Origin: Nocardioides sp. LHD-245 | GTDB lineage: Bacteria; Actinomycetota; Actinomycetes; Propionibacteriales; Nocardioidaceae | Reading direction: 5' to 3' | Length of the DNA: 64,000 bases | Assembly: GCF_030929495.1 (NCBI RefSeq) | Contig: NZ_JAVFWN010000001.1 | Span: 1 to 64,000, forward strand | Shown here: positions 57,877-64,000 of the stretch, one piece after another | How the letters are laid out: each line of letters starts with the position of its first letter | Position numbering within the stretch: position 1 is the stretch's first letter | Notes under the pieces: generated by a model | The model's database searches: none | Told to the model about the DNA's origin: nothing | Seen by the model: the letters and a program-made list of their open reading frames with translations, nothing else | Program-made: the position numbers and the translations under genes

Positions 57877-57891
57877 CCCTTGCTTCAAGGG
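57877..57891 (+). promoter_or_regulatory. Hairpin covering the GNAT Shine-Dalgarno
   Basis: CCCTTG (57877-57882) and CAAGGG (57886-57891) pair around a 3-nt loop. The right arm includes most of the AAGGGAG ribosome site of the next gene. Confidence 0.45.
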
Positions 57892-57900
57892 AGTAACCCG

Positions 57901-58449
57901 TTGTCATCAACATCTGATTCGAACCGCCCCAGCACGGCTGCCACCTGGACGACCCGTCCGGAACAAGCCGGTACCGACCAAGCGGGCATCCGCGAGGTAC
58001 TGCTGGCCGCGTTCCCGACGAGTCTCGAGGCCGACCTCGTCGACGCCCTGCGCGCCGATCCGGAAGCCTGGCTGCCGGACCTGTCCGTCGTCTCCGCGGC
58101 CGCCGACGGGACCGTCGTCGGGTACTCGCTGCTGACTCGGTGCCACGTGGGCGGTTCCCCCGCCCTCGCGCTCGGTCCCTGCGCGGTGCCCCCCGAGCAC
58201 CAGTCCCAAGGTGCCGGGGCGGCGGCGATCCGAGCCGGCCTCGACGCGGCGCGCAGGAACGGCGAGAACCTGGTCGTCGTCCTCGGGCACGCCGAGTACT
58301 ACCCGCGGTTCGGCTTCGACCGGGCGTCGCGGTTCGGCATCACGGCGACCTTCGAGGTGCCGGACGAGAACCTGATGGCGCTCGCCCTCGACCCGTCGCG
58401 GCCGGTGCCCGACGGTCAGATCCGGTACGCGCCCGCCTTCGGAGTCTGA
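57901..58449 (+). CDS. GNAT-family N-acetyltransferase (YhbS-like)
   Basis: The 182-residue protein is of the GCN5-related acetyltransferase fold. The acetyl-CoA binding region is Val-Pro-Pro-Glu-His-Gln-Ser-Gln-Gly-Ala-Gly-Ala-Ala-Ala (near 102-115), a Gln/Gly-x-Gly-x-Ala motif. The YhbS-like Gly-His-Ala-Glu-Tyr-Tyr-Pro-Arg-Phe-Gly-Phe follows near 138. I chose TTG 57901 because AAGGGAG lies 7 nt upstream; a TTG at 57880 lacks a ribosome site. Substrate unknown. A terminator hairpin follows at 58472-58501. Confidence 0.82.
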   Translation: MSSTSDSNRPSTAATWTTRPEQAGTDQAGIREVLLAAFPTSLEADLVDALRADPEAWLPDLSVVSAAADGTVVGYSLLTRCHVGGSPALALGPCAVPPEHQSQGAGAAAIRAGLDAARRNGENLVVVLGHAEYYPRFGFDRASRFGITATFEVPDENLMALALDPSRPVPDGQIRYAPAFGV

Positions 58450-58471
58450 GAGCCGGCTCGCGTCACGACCG

Positions 58472-58501
58472 CACGGCCCCCGTCCTCGGGCGGGGGCCGT
58501 G
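58472..58501 (+). terminator. Terminator of the GNAT gene
   Basis: CACGGCCCCCG (58472-58482) pairs with CGGGGGCCGTG (58491-58501) around an 8-nt loop. The downstream sequence has only TGGCTTCC. Confidence 0.75.
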
Positions 58502-58697
58502 TGGCTTCCTGTCAGCGACGCCAGCGGATCGCGGCGTAGATGTCGATCGGGAGCACGATGCCTGTGGAGTCGCCGGATGCAAGGAGAGGTGCAGCGGGGT
58601 GGCACGGCGCTGAGCGTAGGTCCGGATGCTCGTGCAGCAGTCCCGCCCGTTCCATCCGGCTGTCCGGAGGTCGCGCTCACACACGAACGCTGGAAAG
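58502..58697. other. Intergenic segment, no gene seen
   Basis: About 200 bp between two terminators (GNAT and DUF4352 genes). No convincing frame, RNA or repeat is visible. Confidence 0.6.
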
Positions 58698-58734
58698 GTG
58701 AGGCCCTCGCCTTCGACAGGGTCGAGGGCCTCAC
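58698..58734 (-). terminator. 12-bp hairpin after the DUF4352 gene
   Basis: Arms 58698-58709 and 58723-58734 are perfect complements; on the minus strand CTTTCC follows. It ends the DUF4352 transcript. Confidence 0.75.
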
Positions 58735-58765
58735 AGTTGGATGGGGCTCTGAAGGGACGTACTAC

Positions 58766-59479
58766 CTATTGGGCGACGTTGAGGTAGATCGCCTCGTCCA
58801 TGCTGAGCATGGCCTGGGCCTTGAGGATGCCCTTGCCGGCAGCCTTGGGCTGGACGTCGAACACGATGACGCCCGTCTTCTTGAGGCCCGGGCTCAGGTC
58901 CTCGTAGGTGAAGGCGTTGTCCAGGACGTAGGCCTGATCCGAAGTATCGACCTCATAGCCGTCGACCTCGAGCATGAAGTCCTCGCTGCTGACCTGGATG
59001 GATTCGTCCTTGACGTTCTGGACGGTGATGGTGATGACAACGTATTTGCCTGCCGGAGGGTCCGTGAACTGGTTGAGAGAGTCTTTCAACTCGACATTAT
59101 CGATCTGGTAGCGGGCGCTCTTGTTCTCGACCGCCTTGCCCCGAGGAGCCGGGTTTCCCTTGGTGCCGACGGTGGCCGTCTTCTGCTGTTCCTTGGGCTC
59201 TTCGTCGACAGCAGAATCGTGCTTGGGGTTGTCCTCCGCGTCCGCGTTGAGGTTCTTCGACGCCTCGCTCGCTGCGTCGTCGACCTCCTTGGCAACCTCG
59301 TTGGCCCCAATGCCGACGATGGCGAAGCAGCCGCCGCACATAAGAATGAAGAAGGCGGTCACGCCGATCAGGACGTTGCGTAGGGTGTTTGACTTCTTTG
59401 GGGGTTGAGCGTAGTACGGCTGCCCTCCCTGCGGCGGAATCGGCTGCTGCGGGGGAGGTGGCGGGAACTGTTCAGTCAC
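58766..59479 (-). CDS. DUF4352-type membrane-anchored extracytoplasmic protein
   Basis: The 237-residue protein has a Pro/Gln-rich cytoplasmic N-terminus (1-30), one membrane helix (about 36-57), and a Lys/Glu/Asp-rich linker (60-110). An immunoglobulin-like beta domain of the DUF4352 type follows (about 115-235; Lys-Tyr-Val-Val-Ile-Thr-Ile-Thr-Val near 145). The GTG at 59479 follows AGGAG at 7 nt and is preferred to the TTG at 59494. Function unknown; the family sits at the cell surface in Gram-positive bacteria. Base composition is clearly lower in GC than the rest of the window. Confidence 0.85.
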   Translation of the reverse strand: MTEQFPPPPPQQPIPPQGGQPYYAQPPKKSNTLRNVLIGVTAFFILMCGGCFAIVGIGANEVAKEVDDAASEASKNLNADAEDNPKHDSAVDEEPKEQQKTATVGTKGNPAPRGKAVENKSARYQIDNVELKDSLNQFTDPPAGKYVVITITVQNVKDESIQVSSEDFMLEVDGYEVDTSDQAYVLDNAFTYEDLSPGLKKTGVIVFDVQPKAAGKGILKAQAMLSMDEAIYLNVAQ

Positions 59480-59945
59480 TGTGACACTCCTCAAATCGGC
59501 GGCATCTGCTTAGCCGCGAGCCAGATTATGGGAGGTTCTCGGGGTGCGTTCAGGTTTTGAGGGAGGTTTGACCCAACCGACTGGCGTGTTCGGTCGAGGA
59601 TCTCGACCATTTCCTATGCGGCCCGAGGTTCGCGAGTCCGTGCCATTCTCGGAAGATGCCATCTCCGATCGACCGGTTCGGAGCCGGCGCGCATTCGCGG
59701 AGCGGCTGCACGCCGCGACCCAATGCGTCGAGGGGCCACGGGTTGCCCTCGGGCAGAAGCTTGGTGGCTAGATGCGCAGCGCATGGCGTTCGCCCGCACC
59801 TTGACATGGCGCGGCGCCTTTCGCAGCCTGCCCTCCATGAGCTACTGACCCCCAGAGAAACCTGCGGAAGCCAGGTAAGCCGCATGGGAGGCGACAGTCG
59901 GTGACGGATGGACTGCCGGTTGATGAGGAGGGCTTCGCTGCGGAG
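59480..59945. other. 466-bp non-coding or decayed region
   Basis: Short open frames exist on both strands, but none has a coding-like third-position bias with a ribosome site, and none suggests a known protein. The composition is intermediate between the AT-richer neighbours and the core genome. It may be remnant DNA from insertion events. Confidence 0.55.
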
Positions 59946-60608
59946 TCAGGAGGAAGGCACGGTTTGAAGGACCTCCCAGGCAATCTGGCGGATGCTGGCA
60001 GATGCGAGATCCCCGGATAGAGCGGCGGCTTCTCCATCTAGCCCTATGGTGCTCCACCCGCCGTTGTCTGACGTGAGGTGGTAGTAGTCCTCCCGCACAA
60101 AGGGATCGAAGTGTGCGCCATCGGTATTTGCCATCTCTGTGACGAGGAAGCGCCGGGTGTGCCACCTGCCTAGACTGTCGAGTACTACGAGATCGCTCTT
60201 CCACCATGGGGTGTAGGCGCGACGCCGGGGTGATGTCAGGTCCAGCTTCGCGCGCACGCGACCGGTCGACGTTCCATCAGAAGCCCCGGTGGTTTCCCAC
60301 AAGACCAGGCCGCCGGCGACGATTCTGCCGACTTCTTCTTGCTCAGGACCGGTGTCCATGAATTCAAGCTTCTTGAGCATGCCAAGATGATGAAGAAGGG
60401 GCGGGCTCGACCCGTAGTGGAGCAAGCTTCGCAACAGCACAGCCATAGTGATCGCTTCGTCGCGGTCGCCCGAATCGAAGCGGCTAGCTGCGCCTTCAAG
60501 GTGACGCACGACGCGCTGCAGGGCATCGCGAATCTCGCCGTCGGGCCGTCGGACCTTCGGTGTCGACGTCTTGCCCTTGCGTGCGGCCATGAACCAACGA
60601 TCGCTCAT
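59946..60608 (-). CDS. Unknown protein in the lower-GC segment
   Basis: The 220-residue protein matches no family I can name. A basic N-terminus (Ala-Arg-Lys-Gly-Lys-Thr-Ser-Thr-Pro-Lys) precedes a helical segment with Leu-Leu-Arg-Ser-Leu-Leu-His-Tyr and Leu-Leu-His-His-Leu-Gly near 60-80. A mixed beta region with several Trp residues follows (Thr-Pro-Trp-Trp-Lys near 135). The start is uncertain: ATG 60608 is used, ATG 60590 is possible, and neither has a clear ribosome site. Low GC and isolation between non-coding stretches suggest recent acquisition. Confidence 0.6.
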   Translation of the reverse strand: MSDRWFMAARKGKTSTPKVRRPDGEIRDALQRVVRHLEGAASRFDSGDRDEAITMAVLLRSLLHYGSSPPLLHHLGMLKKLEFMDTGPEQEEVGRIVAGGLVLWETTGASDGTSTGRVRAKLDLTSPRRRAYTPWWKSDLVVLDSLGRWHTRRFLVTEMANTDGAHFDPFVREDYYHLTSDNGGWSTIGLDGEAAALSGDLASASIRQIAWEVLQTVPSS

Positions 60609-61000
60609 CCCTGCCGTCGACGCCGAGGATTTGCGAACATTGGCTGTTCTTGTCCAGTCTGCGGCGGCTGCCGAGGCAGGTCCAGGTTCGAGATGAATCG
60701 AGAGTCGGCATGGGCGACGTCCCGCGGAAGTTCCGTTCGGGAGCAGCATCAACCTCCGCATCAGTCGCCTCCGAGTCACGCATCACGCATCTCAACATTG
60801 CGCTTTCCTGTCGGGGGCTGCGGACGGGGCTCCGGCCAGGTTGTTATCAAAGTTAGGTCCTGGGATAGCGCAAAGTTCCCCTCGGCCTCACAAAGGTCGA
60901 GGTCCGCCCGCCGGCGAGGCGCGTCATTCTGGAGCCCGTTGACGCACCGCGCTCAAACAGCCAGGCGTCGTTGCCTGCGTGGTGCCGAGGGGAGACGACG
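60609..61000. other. 392-bp intergenic region, no gene seen
   Basis: No frame with credible coding bias is visible. The region separates the unknown gene from the convergently placed end of the HNH gene; both lie on the minus strand, so this stretch must hold the promoter of the unknown gene. Confidence 0.55.
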
Positions 61001-62494
61001 TCACGCTGTGGTGTAGAGATCGAGGTTGATCTCGATCCCCGGCGGCTGCGGGTAGCACTCACCGACGACGGTGCCGTCCCGGTCCCGGATCAACTCGACA
61101 CAGGTGGTGCCGCGAGGGGTGACCACGCGACCCAGGCCGTGCGGAGTCACCCATCGGTACGCCGTGAGGGCCAGTTGGCGCACCTGGTAGCCGCCGCCTC
61201 CGGAGGGGAGGTGGCCGTGGGTCTTGATCCGATGGTGTTGTCGGGTGAGGGGTGCGGCGTTGTGGTCGCCGGTCTGGCCGGGTGGGCCGTCGCGGGTGGT
61301 GGGGACGTACGGCGTGGCGTGGTCCAGGTCGAACCGGTCGCCAACCCCCGCTCCATTGGTGGAGTGGGGGAAGACGTCGCCGCACATGCGCTGGATGGCG
61401 CGCTCCCGGACGACGGTGGGGTGCTCGTAGGCGTTGACGCTGGTGACGCCGGCGAGGTCGAGGACGGGCTGGAGAGTGATGTCACGGCGGCTGAGGAGGT
61501 CGGCGAGCTGCTGGAGCAGGAACGGGCCCAGGCCCTCGACCCGAGCAACACCGGGGACGAGGCCGGTCAGGGCCAGGGCGGACAGGTGAACGTGGATGAC
61601 GGCCTTGCGGTTCCGGGCGGGCTTCCTCGGCGGCGAGGGAGGCGCCTCGTCGGCCGGGGCCGGGGCGGGCTCACGAAGGCCGTCGAGGAAGGCGGCTGCG
61701 GCGTGCGGATCGGCCAGCAGCGCCAGTGCTTCGGCCCGGAGCTGCGCGCGGGTCGCGGGCTGCTCGTCGTCCGCACGCTCCTGGTGGGCTTCCAGCGCGT
61801 CGGCGAGGTCGTCGATGACGGCGTCCAGCTCGACGGCGGCACCGGCGGGGAGCTTCGCGGAGATCCGCCGGGTGGCGGCCTCACCACCGCCCACGGCGCA
61901 CGGATCGAGGATGTCGCCGGGCCGGGGCCGGGAGAGCCAGCAGCCGGTCTTCTTGGCGTCGGCCTCGATCCGGGCCTGGTGGGCGGCCTGGTCGGCCTCG
62001 ATCACCTTGGCCTCGGCGATCCGCAGGATCCGGCCGGGGGGCTGGCTGCCAGCGGCCGCGACGGCCGCATCGACGAGCCGCACCGCGTCGCGGTCGAGCT
62101 CGCGGGTCATCGCCGCGACCTTGCGGGCCAGCCAGGCGGGCATCGCCAGGTCGAGCACGCGCCCCCACGCCCGCGGCAGTCGGTGGCGCAGGTCGAGCGC
62201 TGCGGCGGCGAGGTGACGGGTGCTGACCTGCCCGGCCTGGAGGGCGATCGCGAGCTCGGCGACGCTCAGCTCGGCGACCTCGGGCGTGCCGTCGCCGCCG
62301 AGGCGGACCAGCCGGTCGCCACCCCTCGCCGCCGGCACGGCGCCGGGCTGGGTCTGCGGATCGTCCGCGTTGCGGTCGCACCACGCCAGCACCAGGAGCA
62401 GCTGGTCGACCTCGGCCTGACGCCGCGTGGCGAGGTTGGACTCGGCAGCAGCCAGCAGCTCCGCCGCTGACAGATCCCCGAGGTCCCGATGCAT
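61001..62494 (-). CDS. 13E12-family DUF222/HNH endonuclease-like protein
   Basis: The 497-residue protein has an N-terminal DUF222 region (about 20-330) and a C-terminal HNH nuclease domain (Phe-Asp-Leu-Asp-His-Ala-Thr-Pro-Tyr near 405, then His-Asn and His-His-Arg-Ile-Lys-Thr). The ATG at 62494 is used because upstream codons are non-conserved. Members of this family (the mycobacterial 13E12 repeat) occur in many copies per actinobacterial genome and behave like selfish or mobile genes. Cutting targets are unknown. Confidence 0.88.
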   Translation of the reverse strand: MHRDLGDLSAAELLAAAESNLATRRQAEVDQLLLVLAWCDRNADDPQTQPGAVPAARGGDRLVRLGGDGTPEVAELSVAELAIALQAGQVSTRHLAAAALDLRHRLPRAWGRVLDLAMPAWLARKVAAMTRELDRDAVRLVDAAVAAAGSQPPGRILRIAEAKVIEADQAAHQARIEADAKKTGCWLSRPRPGDILDPCAVGGGEAATRRISAKLPAGAAVELDAVIDDLADALEAHQERADDEQPATRAQLRAEALALLADPHAAAAFLDGLREPAPAPADEAPPSPPRKPARNRKAVIHVHLSALALTGLVPGVARVEGLGPFLLQQLADLLSRRDITLQPVLDLAGVTSVNAYEHPTVVRERAIQRMCGDVFPHSTNGAGVGDRFDLDHATPYVPTTRDGPPGQTGDHNAAPLTRQHHRIKTHGHLPSGGGGYQVRQLALTAYRWVTPHGLGRVVTPRGTTCVELIRDRDGTVVGECYPQPPGIEINLDLYTTA

Positions 62495-62577
62495 GGAGAC
62501 AGCACAGCATCCACCCCCGACACGAACCCGAACCGTCGGCCGGCCCCTGTGGAAACGGCATGAGGTCGGCGCTCCGG

Positions 62578-62591
62578 GGGACCTTCGTCCC
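62578..62591. promoter_or_regulatory. DevR/DosR-like box before narK
   Basis: GGGACCTTCGTCCC fits the DevR core (GGGAC-N4-GTCCC, T/C-rich centre), centred 88 nt before the narK start. DosR controls narK2 in Mycobacterium tuberculosis, so hypoxia or nitric oxide control by a NarL-type regulator is plausible. Confidence 0.55.
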
Positions 62592-62672
62592 TGGCGCCGA
62601 GGACCATCCTGCGGCATGGTGAGTCCGAGGAACGACCACCAAACTGCGGGCAGCGTGGCCCGGAGCGGAGGG

Positions 62673-63923
62673 ATGTCCGTGGCTGGATCGATCGATACGA
62701 CGAGCGAGGACCGACAGACGACGTCCTCCGGGACCGCCTGGCTGATGCTCGCGGTGGCCACCCTCGGTTTCGTCGTGAACTTCTGGGCATGGGCCCTGCT
62801 CAGCCCGCTGGGACCGCTGTTCCGCGACACGGGCATGCTGGGCGAGCTCAGCGAGTCCGACGTCTCTCTGCTCGTCGCGGTGCCGGTCGTGGTGGGCTCG
62901 CTGGGCCGGATCGTGGTGGGGGCGCTGACCGACCGCTTCGGCGGACGCGTGATGTTCCCGCTGGTGTCGTTCGCGACGGTGGTGCCGATCCTCTTCGTCG
63001 CCTTCTTCGCGCTCGACTCCTACGCCCTGCTGCTGGTCGGAGGGTTCTTCCTCGGCATCGGAGGCACCGCCTTCGCCGTGGGCGTGCCGTTCGTCAATGC
63101 CTGGTTCCCGCCCGAGAAGCGCGGTCTGGCGGTCGGCATCTTCGGTGCCGGCATGGGTGGTACGGCGATCAGCGCGCTCACCACCGTCAAGCTGTACGAC
63201 GGCCTGGGGGAGCGCGCCCCGTTCTTGATCACCGCCGCCGCACTCGCGGCTTACGGCGTACTCGCCTGGCTGGTGCTGCGCGACGCCCCCGGCCGGATCG
63301 TCCCGACGACCCCGCTCGGACAACGCCTGGCGGCCACCGCGCGGCTGCCGATCACCTGGCAGGCGTGCATCCTCTATGCCGTCGCCTTCGGTGGGTACGT
63401 CGCCTTCTCGGTCTACCTCCCGGCGTACCTCAAGACCGCTCACGGCCTGACCGCGGCCGACGCGTCCAACCGGATGGCGGGCTTCGTGGTGATCGCCGTG
63501 GTGATGCGACCCGTCGGCGGCTGGCTGGCCGACCGGATCGGCGCGATCTCGGTGCTCGGCGTGGGCTTCGCCGTCGTCACCGTCTGCGCGGCCGTCGCGG
63601 CAGGGACGCCGCCGCTGCACGCCGGAGGCACGGTCGCCTTCCTGGCGATGGCGGCCGCGCTGGGCATGGGCAGCGGCGCGACCTTCGCGCTCGTCGCCCA
63701 GGTCACCGAGCCGAGCCGGGTCGGTGGCGTGACCGGCCTGGTCGGCGCGGCGGGCGGGCTGGGCGGCTTCGTGCCGCCGCTGATCATGGGCTACGTCTAC
63801 GGCCACACCGACTCCTACGCCATCGGCCTGTGGCTGCTCGCGATCACCGCCGCGGCCACGCTCGTGCTGACCTACACCGTCGTCAACCGCACCGTCAGTG
63901 CCCCGGGATCGGAGCCCGCATGA
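62673..63923 (+). CDS. narK: Nitrate/nitrite transporter, NarK-type MFS
   Basis: The 416-residue transporter has 12 membrane helices. The NNP-family loop Phe-Val-Asn-Ala-Trp-Phe-Pro-Pro-Glu-Lys-Arg-Gly-Leu-Ala-Val-Gly-Ile (near 143-159) precedes a Gly-rich helix, and a second signature Gly-Trp-Leu-Ala-Asp-Arg-Ile lies near 280. The ATG at 62673 has GGAG 7 nt upstream; a GTG at 62679 with GGAGGG is a near-equal choice. It overlaps the narG start by ATGA, so it feeds the respiratory nitrate reductase. Confidence 0.88.
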   Translation: MSVAGSIDTTSEDRQTTSSGTAWLMLAVATLGFVVNFWAWALLSPLGPLFRDTGMLGELSESDVSLLVAVPVVVGSLGRIVVGALTDRFGGRVMFPLVSFATVVPILFVAFFALDSYALLLVGGFFLGIGGTAFAVGVPFVNAWFPPEKRGLAVGIFGAGMGGTAISALTTVKLYDGLGERAPFLITAAALAAYGVLAWLVLRDAPGRIVPTTPLGQRLAATARLPITWQACILYAVAFGGYVAFSVYLPAYLKTAHGLTAADASNRMAGFVVIAVVMRPVGGWLADRIGAISVLGVGFAVVTVCAAVAAGTPPLHAGGTVAFLAMAAALGMGSGATFALVAQVTEPSRVGGVTGLVGAAGGLGGFVPPLIMGYVYGHTDSYAIGLWLLAITAAATLVLTYTVVNRTVSAPGSEPA

Positions 63924-64000
63924 CCGACCTCGAGTCCCGCCTGCAGCAGGCCGCGATCGGATCGCGGCGCTTCTTCACCAAGGCCGAGGTGAGTGACGAC
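63920..64000 (+). CDS. narG: Respiratory nitrate reductase alpha subunit, N-terminus (partial)
   Basis: Only 27 residues are visible before the window ends. The segment Arg-Arg-Phe-Phe-Thr-Lys-Ala-Glu-Val-Ser-Asp-Asp agrees with the N-terminal region of actinobacterial NarG as I remember it. The ATG overlaps the narK stop. The assignment rests mainly on this short match and on narK. Confidence 0.7.
   Translation, partial: MTDLESRLQQAAIGSRRFFTKAEVSDD

Noticed and set aside
59544-59904. Three overlapping small frames on both strands
   Set aside because: No ribosome sites, no coding-type codon bias and no recognisable motifs; treated as non-coding.

Overview
The window comes from a high-GC (roughly 72% by eye) Gram-positive chromosome. 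The gene content points to an actinobacterium close to Nocardioides (Nocardioidaceae). Signs of this are a coproheme decarboxylase with a matching porphyrinogen oxidase, DUF3263 and LytR_C proteins, a 13E12-type HNH protein, an ECF42 sigma factor with a YciI partner, a solo GroEL behind a CIRCE site, and KstR- and DevR-like operators. Many genes have a TAnnnT box 6-7 nt before the start codon, as expected for leaderless mRNAs. It is mostly ordinary chromosome; the stretch of about 58.5-61 kb is visibly less GC-rich and looks acquired.

Layout. 0-6.2 kb: a VOC protein and WYL regulator, then a form II CO dehydrogenase-like operon (coxS-coxL-coxM-coxG). 6.3-14.9 kb: a Bat-type operon on the minus strand (MoxR, DUF58, small membrane protein, two VWA proteins, TPR protein) with RDD and SpoIIM-like membrane genes; a PIN-domain toxin-like pair sits between the last two. 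14.9-20.6 kb: porphyrinogen oxidase, membrane protein, NarL-type two-component pair, coproheme decarboxylase. 20.6-21.6 kb: a cysteine dioxygenase-rhodanese operon behind a short leader ORF ending Cys-Cys-Arg-Cys-Cys. 21.6-25.9 kb: msrB, split LigD-like polymerase and ligase genes, tRNA-Thr, pyridoxal kinase. 26-29.3 kb: GMC oxidoreductase and aldehyde dehydrogenase behind a KstR-type box. 29.3-31.6 kb: Hsp20 with a MerR/HspR regulator, then a Cmx-like exporter with its own leader ORF.

31.5-40.9 kb: extradiol dioxygenase, uracil-DNA glycosylase, an unexplained structured intergenic region, a PLP decarboxylase-transporter-hydrolase operon, otsA and a second NarL-type pair. 40.9-44.6 kb: DUF3263, LytR_C, otsB, then a SAM-I riboswitch in front of a threonine synthase-like gene and a CysO/MoaD-like sulfur carrier ending Gly-Gly-Cys. 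44.6-50.3 kb: AraC regulator, iron box and a ferric-siderophore uptake operon. 50.2-57.6 kb: ECF42 sigma factor with YciI, acyl-CoA synthetase, OsmC, SGNH hydrolase, ATP-grasp protein and groEL. 57.7-64 kb: a GNAT protein, the lower-GC segment, a 13E12 HNH gene, then narK and the start of narG behind a DevR-like box.

The most interesting systems are regulatory or sulfur-linked. (1) A SAM riboswitch controls a threonine synthase homologue plus a sulfur-carrier protein, which suggests thiocarboxylate-dependent homocysteine synthesis rather than threonine synthesis. (2) A polycysteine leader ORF contains a 9-nt sequence perfectly complementary to the Shine-Dalgarno region of the cysteine dioxygenase gene. 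(3) A PIN nuclease is paired with an unusually large unknown partner. (4) A compact, highly base-paired intergenic element lies at 33.2-33.3 kb.
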